Assembly (NCBI GenBank): GCA_947396885.1
Contig: CANDYH010000044.1
Location: 51,662 to 115,661 of the forward strand
Reading direction: 5' to 3'
Length of the DNA stretch: 64,000 bases
Origin: Heligmosomoides polygyrus polygyrus
Lineage: Eukaryota > Nematoda > Chromadorea > Rhabditida > Heligmosomidae
In this document: piece by piece, positions 44,886-54,901 of the stretch
Numbering within the stretch: position 1 is the stretch's first letter
How the letters are laid out: each line of letters starts with the position of its first letter
Program-made: the position numbers and the translations under genes
Notes under the pieces: model-generated
The model's database searches: none
What the model was told of the DNA's origin: nothing
What the model saw: only the letters and a program-made list of their open reading frames with translations

Positions 44886-46133
44886 TTGGGTTGATCGAAA
44901 CGTATTGCAGCATTTTACGCTACTGCCTGTTAAATTTGTTAAAGCTCTTACAGTATTGATCTTGTGTGGTGACGTCACAGTACATTCTCGAAGCTCCTCA
45001 GGCACACTATATAAGGCCTCGCCGAGCACGAATACAGCAACAATGTCAATGTTAGGCAGCAGCGTCCTACGACCTATCCACTACGAATGTCTGCAAGGCC
45101 ATTCCGCAAGGACTGCGGCCTCCAACATCTGCGCTGCATTCAAGGAGGAAGTCCTTCACTATTCCTCAGTGGCCCGTTGGTATCAGTGCTTCAAGGGTGG
45201 AGATATCTCTCTCGAAGGTCGACCTCGTTCCGGACGCCCCTCTGTTGGACTCAGATGGCGAGTTGCTGAGAGTTCTGGGAGTTGCTGAATAGTGAGACCA
45301 CAGTCACAGCATCTGTCTACGCTGCCCAGCTCCAGAGCTTGGCCGACGCCATGAGCCAAAAACGTCCAGGGCCCGGATTCATCAATGCGCATACCCATGG
45401 GTATGCTGGGTATAGGGGGTAGATATACCCACGATGTGGACATACTCACGGTTCATGATAAACCTTACCCGCCAAATCGTGGGTATATCAGTGGGTAGAG
45501 AAAACCCGCCGAACGTTGTGGGTACATCCGTATACCCGCGACTCATTCGCGCCCCATTGACAAAATGGCGCTCAAGTGAGATCATCTATTTTCGCGAAAG
45601 GCCTAGTTGTACCTTACCCTTGATTCCTTTCACGAATACGATTCGTAGCCACTACCCATTGCTGGTAGTGGGTATGATTCCCTTACGGTATCTCTACCTA
45701 GACCCATTGCTTGATGACTCCGGACCCAGAACGAACGGAAAAATGTCTACCTGCTCCACGACAACGCGCGCCATCATGTCGCAAGAGTGAGTCGCGAGAA
45801 AATCCAGGAGTTAGGCTGGGAAGATCTGCCCCATCCACCGCGCTCTCCAGACCTCGCTCCTTCTGACTACCACCTGTTCAGAGCTCTGAAGCAGCATCTC
45901 CGAGGTAGAGAGTTCGATGATCGACGTAAACTAGAAACGGAGGTTTCTGAATTCTTTTCGTCACAGCCTTCGGAATTCTGGCGGAAAGGAATTTAAAGGC
46001 TGCCTGAAAGAAGGGTCATCACCCTTAACTTAGATGGGGAATATATTGTGTACCTGTAAGTTTTTGTTTTAGCAAAAAGAGGAAAATTTGAATGTTGTTG
46101 TGCTAGTGTTGCAAGACTTTTCGGTTAACCTAA
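44886..46133 (+). mobile_element. D34D mariner, internally deleted and carrying its own insertion
   Basis: The ends TTGGGTTGATCGAAACGTATT and the complement of AGACTTTTCGGTTAACCTAA form imperfect inverted repeats of about 30 bp, with TA on both sides. The transposase N-terminus is at 45038-45285 (HYECLQGHSARTAASNICAA, VARWYQCFKGGDISLEGRPR). A later part is near 45300-45385 (LQSLADAMSQKRPG), and the C-terminus is at about 45745-45996 (LLHDNARHHVARV, SPDLAPSDYHLF, D34D spacing). The first catalytic Asp region is missing. About 340 bp of unrelated palindromic sequence (45385-45725) interrupts the frame. Confidence 0.88.
45385..45725. repeat. Palindromic insertion inside the mariner
   Basis: It contains the perfect 18-bp palindrome GCATACCCATGGGTATGC (45389-45406) and several GGGTATA/TACCC words in both orientations up to about 45680. 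It separates QKRPG from the downstream NGKNVYLLHDN part of the transposase. It is likely a small fold-back insertion; the exact ends are uncertain. Confidence 0.45.
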
Positions 46134-46180
46134 TACATTGTTCTTCACATAGATTTTAGCCATGTAATAAAAAATAAAAT

Positions 46181-47330
46181 GCCTAAAGAGATGAAAGACT
46201 TGGTTAGTGTGAGCTAGACCCTAACGAGAAACTTCGATTCTGGGTGTGCGTGGCAGCCGGCGACTCCTCTGACTGCCCGATCACACGCTTTGAAGAGATG
46301 GAACACCAAATACACTTGCACTTGCAAAGCAGTTCTGCAAGTTTTTGAAGTAAAATTCATAAAATTTATTACGATGTTTTTTAAAGCTCAATGTGTTGCT
46401 TTTCTCTTAAGACTAAGATCCCAATCCAATATAGAGCAATATTGTATGGTGTTTCTTAATCCATGCTTGAAATGCTTTCAACCTCTTTAAGCCGAGGCCT
46501 TAACTTTTCCCCTTTCGAGAGCTATTCTACTATTTAGAATTTTATTTGGGCCAGTAACAAAACAAAAAAATTAACAAGCGAAAGCATAACAACTCTACGA
46601 TTGGCCATATAACAAGGAAGGAAGGCATGTTATATCCGAAATAAATCTGCTAGGTTAGAAGAGCCCCTGATTAAGATTCACCTATGCTACCAATTAGATT
46701 CATTTCGTCATTATTGCTCACAGCGTACACACTGCAAACTCTTCATTCTTCTAAAGATTGATTCCATTAAGGTGACTTCGATATAAAAATTTTGAGAAAG
46801 TAGAAGTATTATCTTTCTAATTCATGCTCAGCCTAATTACAATTTGACTGTGTCTGAGCAAGTTGATAGAGGGCAAATGAGAGCATTTCATAGAAATGTT
46901 GCACAAAATGGAGCGATTTTGCAAAAACCATTCGAGCTATGTATAGTGTGGTTTGTATGAAATTGATTAATTTCGCACCACTCTCGAGCAACATTCGCGG
47001 CAGGCCAGCGTAAGGAAGTAGCATTTCGAACTTGGGCGAGACATTGCTTCTTTCAGTGACCGCACTGAATCTTTCAGTGTTGCTTCTATAACTACAGACT
47101 GGTTGGCCACCGCAGCAATTTGTAGAGTGACAAAAGTTTTTAGAATTTTTTTCATATCTTGTCGTTTTTGCCATCTAACTTGTTATTCCGTATCCACTAA
47201 ACTGCATCATACGACTGAGAAGAAGAGAGTAGATGCCTTCGTGTATCAAACAGTAACTAAGGGACACACCTGGACAACTTTTGTTCGACGTGCTGAATAA
47301 CAGAAAAGGGGGGGGGGGGGATTGGGCTTC
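46181..47330. other. No gene recognised
   Basis: Anonymous AT-rich sequence. A G12 homopolymer lies at about 47308-47320, next to the 3' side of the antisense LINE. Confidence 0.4.
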
Positions 47331-47475
47331 TCTCAGACTAAGCTAAACATTGAAATCATTCTAGAAGTGCTCCTGAAAGCATTCTTCAAGTTGATGCCGC
47401 TGTGTGTGGGTGGATGACGCTCTAGTCGTACCTGTAATCCTCGAATATTTATCAAAATTTCAGCCATTAAAACAT

Positions 47476-47700
47476 TTAAAAGAACCCTTTTTCTTTGAGA
47501 TGTGACTCCAGTCTGCGTCTGAAGCTGGTTGGAGATGATGATGAGACTAGATTGTTCGGCAACTCGTTCCACGTTTTCGCTACACGTACTAGAAAGGACT
47601 TAAAGAACTGTGGAGATCGAATTCTTTCAACGCAGATCCGCAAGGCATGACCTCTTGTTCTATTGCGAAATGCATAAAAATTAAAACAAAAAAAAAACAA
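47476..47700 (-). pseudogene. C-terminal end of the old LINE ORF2
   Basis: The minus-strand translation gives AFRNRTRGHALRICVERI, then FLVRVAKTWNELPNNLVSS and FRRRLESHLKEKGFF before a stop. This is the standard ending of CR1-like ORF2 proteins. It continues, in the same frame, the segment VEKDKLFNFY found at 49400 on the other side of the inserted LINE. Confidence 0.85.
47674..47686. repeat. Target site duplication of the young LINE, left copy
   Basis: ATAAAAATTAAAA occurs here and again at 49387-49399, directly flanking the plus-strand LINE. Confidence 0.8.
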
Positions 47701-49386
47701 AAAAAAACTAAAAAAAACTAAAAACTAAAAAACTAAAACAAGTAAGTGCAAGTATTGTCAAGCCTCTTGAATTCATTTACAATTTAAGTTTTATGACAGC
47801 TGAAATTCCTCATAGATGGAAAAGCGCTATAGTTACACCAATACCAAAAAAGCCCCCATTTACGACACCGCAAAATTATCGGCCGGTTAGTGTCACATCT
47901 ATGTTCGCTCGCCTTTTCGAAAAAATTCTTAAAAAGAGAATTGTTGCACACTTGGATCAACACAACATAATCTCTTCAAACCAACATGGTTTTCAGAAAA
48001 AAAGATCCACTGAGACAGCTATGCTACAAGCCTTGAATGATTGGACCAATGACATAGATAACATAGGATGGCTTGATGTGGTTTATTTTGATTTTGCAAA
48101 AGCCTTCGATAGGGTATGTCATAAGAGACTAAAAGCTAAACTAACCATGGTGGGCATACATCCTCGAATAATTTCTTGGATAGTTGAGTTTTTAAATCGC
48201 AGAACTTTTACTGTACGCGTCAATTCCAATTATTCAGCACCTCAACCGACTCTTAGTGGCGTTCCACAAGGTTGCGTTCTATCCCCTATTCTACTCAATA
48301 TCTATACCCACGAACTACCGTCACTAATAACGAGCTCAGGAGTGAAATGCATAGCTTTTGCTGATGATTTGAAAATTTACCATAGCTCACCAATGCATGA
48401 TCAAAACCTTCTGCAGCGAGCCATAGATGCTGTTGATCGCTGGTCCCACGAGTGGCGGCTCCCTTTGTCAAAAGAAAAAACTAAGGTGCTCCATTTAGGA
48501 AGGACAAATCTCCGCTACACATACAAGTTAGGTGAAAATGTGATTACCAGCACTGATCAAACGACAGATCTTGGATTTCTCCTCGACACAAATTTGACTT
48601 TGGACGCGCATTGTGAACAAATTGCAAACAAAGCAGTGACTGTAGTACACAATCTCTTTAGAAGTCTTTCCACAAAAAACCCCTCTGTACTCGTCAAAGC
48701 TTATAAGACTTACGTTAGGCCGATACTTGAGTATGGAACAACAATTTTTTACCCAGTTAAGAAGAAGAATATACTTAGACTTGAAAAAGTCCAAAATAGC
48801 TTCACCAGAAAACTGTTTATCAGGAAATGTGGCTTTGATTACCATGCTATTCCCAGCAGTGAAGTAAGAAACAAACAACTCGGACTTCAGACACTTTCAT
48901 CCAGACGAAGAATATACGACCTCGTAATGGTTCACAAAATTCTCCATGGTTTCTGTGGACTTGATAAGCGTGACTTCTTCATAATGAGACCATCCAGAAC
49001 CCGAGGTGGAGGAGAGAAACTTTCACTAAGTACTGCAAAATCTTCTATTCGACATAATTTTTTCGTTAATAGAGCAGGTTCGGATTATATAAAACTTTCC
49101 AAAAACTCAGTTATTCCGTACAAGCTGAAGCCATTTATTACCAATGCAAGTCAATTCATGAATAATTCTAGGACATAATGAGATCTTGTGGCAAAGCCCC
49201 TCTTGATCTGTTCTCCCTTCCATTCTTCTTTCTCTGGACATTTGTTGTCGTATGTACTTCCTAATCACTTTATAACACTTTGATCTGGATCGTTAGCCAA
49301 TTTGATGTGGATGTCGTTCTATACCGTTTCTAATTACATTGTTCTTCACATGGATTTGACCCATGTAATAAATAATAATAATAATA
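47687..49386 (+). mobile_element. Young CR1/Jockey-like LINE, 5' truncated
   Basis: An A-rich filler (47687-47737) is followed by coding sequence that opens in mid ORF2, a 3' UTR, and a (TAA)n tail at about 49361-49386. It is flanked by 13-bp duplications of the target. The 3' end is shared with the mariner-split copy at 44843/46134. Confidence 0.9.
47793..49178 (+). CDS. LINE ORF2 reverse transcriptase, 5' truncated but open
   Basis: The 461-codon frame covers the whole RT: WKSAIVTPIPKK, NYRPVSVTSMFARLFEKIL, NQHGFQKKRSTETAM, VVYFDFAKAFDRVCH, SGVPQGCVLSPILLNIY, CIAFADDLKIY (catalytic DD at about residues 189-190) and LGFLLDTNLTLDAH. It continues into the thumb and C-terminal domain (YVRPILEYGTTIFYPVKKKN, SRRRIYDLVMVHKIL, AGSDYIKLS). 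The frame remains open upstream of the first ATG to about 47738, so the ATG is not a real start and the apurinic endonuclease domain is missing. No stops or frameshifts are seen, which points to a recent insertion. It is retroelement coding sequence, not a host gene. Confidence 0.93.
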   Translation: MTAEIPHRWKSAIVTPIPKKPPFTTPQNYRPVSVTSMFARLFEKILKKRIVAHLDQHNIISSNQHGFQKKRSTETAMLQALNDWTNDIDNIGWLDVVYFDFAKAFDRVCHKRLKAKLTMVGIHPRIISWIVEFLNRRTFTVRVNSNYSAPQPTLSGVPQGCVLSPILLNIYTHELPSLITSSGVKCIAFADDLKIYHSSPMHDQNLLQRAIDAVDRWSHEWRLPLSKEKTKVLHLGRTNLRYTYKLGENVITSTDQTTDLGFLLDTNLTLDAHCEQIANKAVTVVHNLFRSLSTKNPSVLVKAYKTYVRPILEYGTTIFYPVKKKNILRLEKVQNSFTRKLFIRKCGFDYHAIPSSEVRNKQLGLQTLSSRRRIYDLVMVHKILHGFCGLDKRDFFIMRPSRTRGGGEKLSLSTAKSSIRHNFFVNRAGSDYIKLSKNSVIPYKLKPFITNASQFMNNSRT

Positions 49387-49399
49387 ATAAAAATTAAAA

Positions 49400-50760
49400 A
49401 GTTTATCTTTTTCAACTTCTATAAGACGGAAAACTATTTTGAATACTAGGCTTTGATCATATATGGCTCTCCTTTCCTCAATCGCAGGGATGTGATTCCA
49501 AGGAAAGCGAGTCGATCTCAATAGCTGACATTGAACATATCATTTCTATCAAAGATTTGATTTGTAAATCTCCTTTAATTCTTCTCGATTTTTTATTATT
49601 ATACGTCGCCTTGGAAGGCGACCAAAGCCAAGTATTCCAGTAGAGGTCTAACATACGTTGTAAAAAGTCGGAGCAGAATAGGTATCTTACGTGTCTGGAA
49701 GGCACGTAAGATAGAACTGCACTTCCTGCCACCATTGTTATGCTATCAGTATATTTTTCAAATGTGAATGAATCAGAGTATACAACCCCAGGCTCAAGCA
49801 CAGGATTCGTAGTATTCAGCTTTTTTGTCTCAAACAAAATGATAAACCATAGTTGTATTTTACCAATGCAAATAATTATCTTTTTCCATAGGAAATATTC
49901 ATCATATCTATTTTGTTGACCACAAGTGAATAGCGTCAAAGCCATGCTGAAGGTCTTTCGCGTTCTTGAAAGAAAATGTCTTGGAATCATCTGCGTAAAT
50001 TGAGCCAAATATCTCATCAGGAAGACACTTTGAGAGTCATTGATGTAAAATAGAAACATAGGTGGGCATAAACACGTTCCCTAAAAAAACACCACTATGT
50101 TTCATACGTAGCGGAAGCAGCACCATTAAATACCACTGTCTGGGAGCGCACGGTTAGGAAGGATATTAGGAACTTTTAAAGACATCCCTCTAAGCCGTAG
50201 CACGCAGCTTTTTTATAAGAAAATCTAGATTAAGGAAGTTGAAAGCTTTAGTATAATCAAGGAAACAAACAGTGTCGTATACATTTGAATCTAGAACGTT
50301 TTGCCAAACAGGAGCAGTAGAAATAAGAGCTGCAGCCGTAAGTTTTTTTCTCGAGGAAACCGTGTTTTGACTATGCGATAAGATTTCTTCCTCGTGGTAA
50401 ATTACAGATTTGAGTGCGTACTATACTCTCCAATATCTTGCTAGTTGAGGATGTTAGGCAGACAGGTCTATAGTTTTTAAAATCAGCCCTTTCTTAAATT
50501 TCGGATCAATGAAGCTTGTCCATACTGACGGAACCTCCCCGTGAAGTAGGCTTTAATTAAACAAAAGAGTCAACATTAGCCCTATTTAAGCCTTGTTTAG
50601 AAAAACGTATGGAATTTTGTCAGGTAATGTGGAGTTTCGTTCCTGCAATCTCACCAATGTTTCGCAAACTCGGTTGCTATTGATCAAGAAAATCTAAAAT
50701 TGCGGAGGTAAAAGCATTACAGTCAACCTTCTCATAAGGGTCGTCTTTGTACACTGACCT
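49400..50760 (-). pseudogene. Reverse transcriptase region of the old LINE
   Basis: Minus-strand blocks in several frames are: ADFKNYRPVCLTSSTSKILE (about 50490), VCFLDYTKAFNFLNLDFL (about 50250), IYADDSKTFSFKNAKDL (about 50000) and RRAIYDQSLVFKIVFRLIEV (about 49450). The order is that of a non-LTR RT. Stops and frameshifts separate nearly every block. Confidence 0.8.
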
Positions 50761-51655
50761 GAAGGGGGAAGCAAATGCCTTTGCCTTCTCCAACTCAGAC
50801 TCACAGAGCTCACCATTATTATTGAATATGGGTCCATTAGTAATGTTCATTTCAAGACGGTTGTTTACAAATTCCTAGAAATGCCTAGATTCCTTAGAAA
50901 ACGCTATACGCTCTTCCCTCTCTAAGGTCAGAGCAGCTAATTCTAATTTTGAACAGCTAAATTTGAGTTTTTGGGAAAAGCCAATGTATTCCTGGAATCC
51001 TAGGAATCCTATGTTTGATCCGCATTAAATAATTTCCAACTTTGATAGCAAGCTTCCTTAGTTTCGAAGGATAACTGATTTCTTTCACAGCTCTCTGTTT
51101 TTTTGTTGGTACAAGATTCTCTATCAGCTAATACCAGTGCTATCCAAAAATATAAGAAATAAAATTGATCTGCTGAACTTCGGACGGACAGAATAAGGCA
51201 GTTGATTTTCAGGTTTTCACAAATCGATTAATAATCAATATGAATAATAAAAAAGTAAGAATGATTCGGCGTATGCTTTGCCCCATGAAGTCTTTATTGA
51301 GATGATACCGCTCTGTGGTCTAAGGTGGAAAAGGGGGCTGTAGTATTTACATCATGAACAATATCTAGTTTGTTCGATAAAACGACGTTCAACGCTCACC
51401 TAACGTCACCTAACGCAGGAATGGTAACAAGTTGAGTCAACGCGTTCGCAAAATTGATAAAATTCCCTTGCCGATCTATATAATAACGATTTACCTGTAT
51501 TAAACCAATCAATCGTGGGAAGTCCATATCTTCCAAAATGTCGCGTTTGGGCTATCCTAGAGTATAGAGGAGATATATGTCAAGACCTCATGGAAGAGTA
51601 ATGCTTCAAAGGCCGGAATTCGGGAAAAAAAATGAAATATATAGCTGCTCAAAAT
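50761..51655 (-). pseudogene. Linker region of the old LINE, heavily decayed
   Basis: Between the endonuclease and RT blocks of the old LINE I see only short suggestive fragments. The region is assigned to the element by position. Confidence 0.5.
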
Positions 51656-52075
51656 TTATACTCGAAACGGGACATTGGCAGTATGGTGAAAAATCACGCC
51701 AACAAACATGTGGTGAGATAACGTGTTCAGTAATAATGCCAGTACTCCCCCTCCGGACACGACAAGCTCCCTAACACATCTGTAAATGTTATGTGAAGGG
51801 TGTACACGTAACGTTGCGTCGTGAATAATTTCAAGTTTGCACCAAGTCTCAGTGATAAAAACCATATGTGGGGTGCACGTATACAAGAGATGCTCTAAGT
51901 CAGCAAGTTTGTTACAAACTGCACGTGACTTGAATAGAAAAATAGCGCATGAAGTGCTAGCGCTATCGGATTCGCCACTGAATGTCCAGTTTCTCTTAAG
52001 GTCAAAGTGCAGTTGAGATATATGACATATACCGGTTGTACAGGTCGCTATGCAGGGGCATATAGAGTGTTTCAT
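51656..52075 (-). pseudogene. Endonuclease N-terminus of the old LINE
   Basis: The translation includes SRAVCNKLADLEHLLYTCTP followed by MVFITETWCK and a Gly-rich GGGVLALL. This is the opening of an apurinic-type endonuclease domain (N..L...., 'I..ITETWL', GGG). The catalytic C-terminal half is not intact. Confidence 0.8.
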
Positions 52076-52199
52076 ATAGAATTGAAGTGCCCCTGCGTGC
52101 CATTTAAAGCATTAGAAGCATCTCTACTGTTGGCTGACCCAGAAACTGAAGATGCCATAGTCGTATTTAAAACATCCCAGCGTCCAGAAAGCGCACACG

Positions 52200-52634
52200 G
52201 AAACTTCAATTTAACTGTGTCAAAGTTTCGGACTACATACGCCAGCCGTCCCTCCTTGGCGTAGAGATCGCCCGCTTCCTTCCGCAGCGCTCGATCTTTA
52301 AGCTTTTTAAGCTCTTCAGGCGTGTAATCTCTCCGAGCGCATAAATGAACAAAGAGGCTCTTTTTCCCCTACGCATCTGAGCCAAAATCGAATCTTGATG
52401 GGTCTGATTGGGTGAAGCGATTTTTATAATCCGCTCTCTGGCGCTATTTTTGCGCGCCTTACCGGGAGGACAACGATGAGCGCTAAAATGACCTGTTTCA
52501 AACTCAGGAATGAGCTCGTCGTTGCAACATGTGAGTACCTCCTCACGATCAAATCGACGTGTGGCCTCATCGTTTGACTCCTCATTGATACCGACCCATT
52601 TTTGGAAAGGATGGTTTGACACTTTGAGAACCAA
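52200..52634 (-). pseudogene. ORF1-like C-terminal region of the old LINE
   Basis: One frame gives RKNSARERIIKIASPNQTHQ and the next gives YTPEELKKLKDRALRKEAG, then AYVVRNFDTVKLK, with a frameshift near 52370. Basic RNA-binding ends of this kind are found on the ORF1 proteins of nematode LINEs. The assignment rests on position upstream of the endonuclease and on these motifs. Confidence 0.6.
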
Positions 52635-53089
52635 TTTGGGCCCTCAGTTTAGATAATTTAGTCAGAACCTCATTTTGTGTCGCATGAATTTCGCTAACAA
52701 GGGCAGAGAATCGATCGAACGATACTGTTGCAGCCTGCATGTTGTCGGTCTGTAGGTTGCACGAATACGAATCAAAACGCTCGATTAACTTATGAGCCCA
52801 TAGGGCACATCTGCATCCACATCGTCAGATCCAGTCATCTTCTTTGCTCCTTGCTTTCCTATTCCGAAAGTAATAGAGAATACATCAAATGCCACAGAGA
52901 ATGGAAGAACCGCCGCTCACGATGACGACCGATGAACGAATGAAGCTCTATAAAACCCTCAACCAACTATTTCCTGAAGGAACGCATATAAAATGACGAT
53001 TTCGTAAACATAAACATATGCATAGAGTAGGACATTATAGAGAGAGTATTAAGCTAAACTTTTTTTTAGTGAAACTTATAGTTATTAAA

Positions 53090-54481
53090 CGAAACGAAAC
53101 TAGCCCATAGAAGTTTAGCTGTGCCTGCACCAACAACTGGGAGATCCACAGAAACGGCTATGCTAGCAGCGCTCAATGATTGGATGAAGGCTCTAGACCA
53201 GAAAATAAATGTCGATGTCGTATACTTCGATTTTACAAAGGCTTTCGACAAAGTCTCGATTGACATACTGTTGTCGAGATTGCGACGAATAGATTTGCAT
53301 CCTCGTATAATTAAATGGATCGAAGCCTACATGGTTGGTAGATCTTTTCAAGTTAAAGTCAATAACACTCTCTCAGAATCTTATCCAGTTACCAGTGGTG
53401 TGCCGCAAGGAGGAGTTTTGTCACCTATTCTTTTCATAATATATACTTCTGAAATACCTGAGGCTATTGAAAGACACGGTGTATCATGCAAAATGTTCGC
53501 TGATGACATAACTATCTATAGAGACATTAAGGGTATTGCGGATAGTGCTTCACTTCAGTCCGCGATAGATATAATTGCCGCATGGTCAGTCAAATTGAAG
53601 CTTCCACTGTCTGCCCCCAAGACTAAGCTTCTTCGTCTGGGGTGCCCCCACGGTAGGTATACATACTACGTTGGTAGCACCCAGCTTGAAAATGCAAATT
53701 TAGTTCGCGATCTCGGTTTTCTCATTGATTCTAAGCTTACATTTGATGCCCACTGCCACGACATTTCGAGTAGAGCAAACAGAGCTATCCATAATATATT
53801 CAAATCTTTGCAAACGAACTCTGTTAGACACCTCGTTATGGCCTACAAGTACTACGTAAGACCCATTCTGGAATATGGGACGACGGTGTTTAACCCGTCT
53901 TCCAAACGGAATATAAGAAAACTGGAAGCAGTGCAAAACAATTTTACTAGGAGGCTTTGGATAAGACTTCATGGGTATGAGTACTTTGCCATCCCGCCTG
54001 CTCCCGCACGTAACAAAATTTTCAATATTTCGTCATTGGCGTTTCGAAGGAGAAGATACGATCTTGTCATGGTTTACAAGATGCTAAATGATGAAGTCGC
54101 TCTTCCTCCGGAACAGTTTTACAGTATTCTGCCTTCCACCACCAGAGGAGCCAATGCAAAACTTCATTTTACAAGGTCCAAAAGTTGTTTGCGAGCTACA
54201 TTCTTCACCCAAAGAGCTGGTTCGGAATACATCAAACTAGAAAAGAAGTTTCCAGTTCCAAATTCCCTAAGTGCATTCAAACGGTTATTAGACAGGCACT
54301 TCCAAGAAGCTTGAATGATTATCGAGTTCTTGAACTCATGATTTATTTCGCCGTTCCTCTTCTTTTTTGTATGATGGTTAAATTGCGTTCAGTTCAGTGT
54401 TCGTTCGTTTTTTTGTGGCTATTCATATATGTGTTGCTGTATCTAGCGTGGATTCCACGTACAAATAAATAAATAAATAAA
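53090..54481 (+). mobile_element. CR1/Jockey-like LINE, 5' truncated
   Basis: It starts inside the RT (recognisable from about 53139) and ends with a 3' UTR and an (AAAT)n tail at 54462-54481. It is a different subfamily from the LINE at 47687, with a different tail repeat and clearly diverged protein. Confidence 0.85.
53121..54314 (+). CDS. LINE ORF2 reverse transcriptase fragment, open
   Basis: The 397-codon frame includes RSTETAMLAALNDW, VVYFDFTKAFDKVS, SGVPQGGVLSPILFIIY, CKMFADDITIY (catalytic DD) and LGFLIDSKLTFDAHCHD. The C-terminal domain follows (YVRPILEYGTTVFNPSSKRN, RRRRYDLVMVYKML, AGSEYIKLEKK). The first RT blocks (TPIPK, NYRP, NQHGF) are missing, so the copy is truncated inside the fingers. 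The first residues (about 53121-53138) probably belong to the flank. There are no internal stops. It is mobile-element coding sequence. Confidence 0.9.
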   Translation: MPAPTTGRSTETAMLAALNDWMKALDQKINVDVVYFDFTKAFDKVSIDILLSRLRRIDLHPRIIKWIEAYMVGRSFQVKVNNTLSESYPVTSGVPQGGVLSPILFIIYTSEIPEAIERHGVSCKMFADDITIYRDIKGIADSASLQSAIDIIAAWSVKLKLPLSAPKTKLLRLGCPHGRYTYYVGSTQLENANLVRDLGFLIDSKLTFDAHCHDISSRANRAIHNIFKSLQTNSVRHLVMAYKYYVRPILEYGTTVFNPSSKRNIRKLEAVQNNFTRRLWIRLHGYEYFAIPPAPARNKIFNISSLAFRRRRYDLVMVYKMLNDEVALPPEQFYSILPSTTRGANAKLHFTRSKSCLRATFFTQRAGSEYIKLEKKFPVPNSLSAFKRLLDRHFQEA

Positions 54482-54901
54482 CAACAGTCACCGCAGTCCA
54501 TGTAATTGTTGTTCATAATTATGTTCATTGACGCTGTGTATGCGTTAGATTCATTGTCTTACCTATTTCGTATTCTTGAGCTTATGGTATTCTTGCCTCT
54601 CATTGCGCACTTGACGAAGGTGACACACATCACACGTCTGGCTACCAAACGTTATATGAAGCATAAGGAGTAATTTAGAACAGCCCCAAAATAATCTAAG
54701 TGAGCGAAAAATTTGGCACTTTCGAGGAAACTTTTTATTACCACAATTTATTCATTATTGCTGCATTAAAACTGCCGCTCTATTATATTTTTTTATGAAA
54801 CCTATCAAACCTTTTTATTGTTCTATCTCATTCACCAATTGTATAATGCTTTCCTGTAGATTGACGAAAATCCTTTGCTACATCTAAACATCATTCTTTA
54901 G

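Larger units (their letters stand above)
44843..46180 (+). mobile_element. LINE 3' end split by a mariner
   Basis: 44843-44885 (ATGTGGATGTCAT...CCTATACCGTTTCC) and 46134-46180 (ACATTGTTCTTCACAT...CATGTAATAA) together match the continuous 3' end of the LINE at 49300-49365. The sequence between them is a mariner inserted at a TA. Confidence 0.85.
47340..52640 (-). mobile_element. Old CR1/Jockey-like LINE, minus strand, interrupted by a younger LINE
   Basis: Read on the minus strand, the order is ORF1-like C-terminus (52634-52200), endonuclease N-terminus (about 52000-51700), RT (about 50760-49480), RT tail (49521-49400), then the young LINE insertion, then the last 74 residues and 3' region (47700-47340). 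All parts are damaged by stops and frameshifts except the short segments on either side of the insertion. Confidence 0.85.

Noticed and set aside
53090..53140. Target duplication for the LINE ending at 54481
   Set aside because: Only a very short AACAAC-like match could be found at the two ends, too weak to claim.
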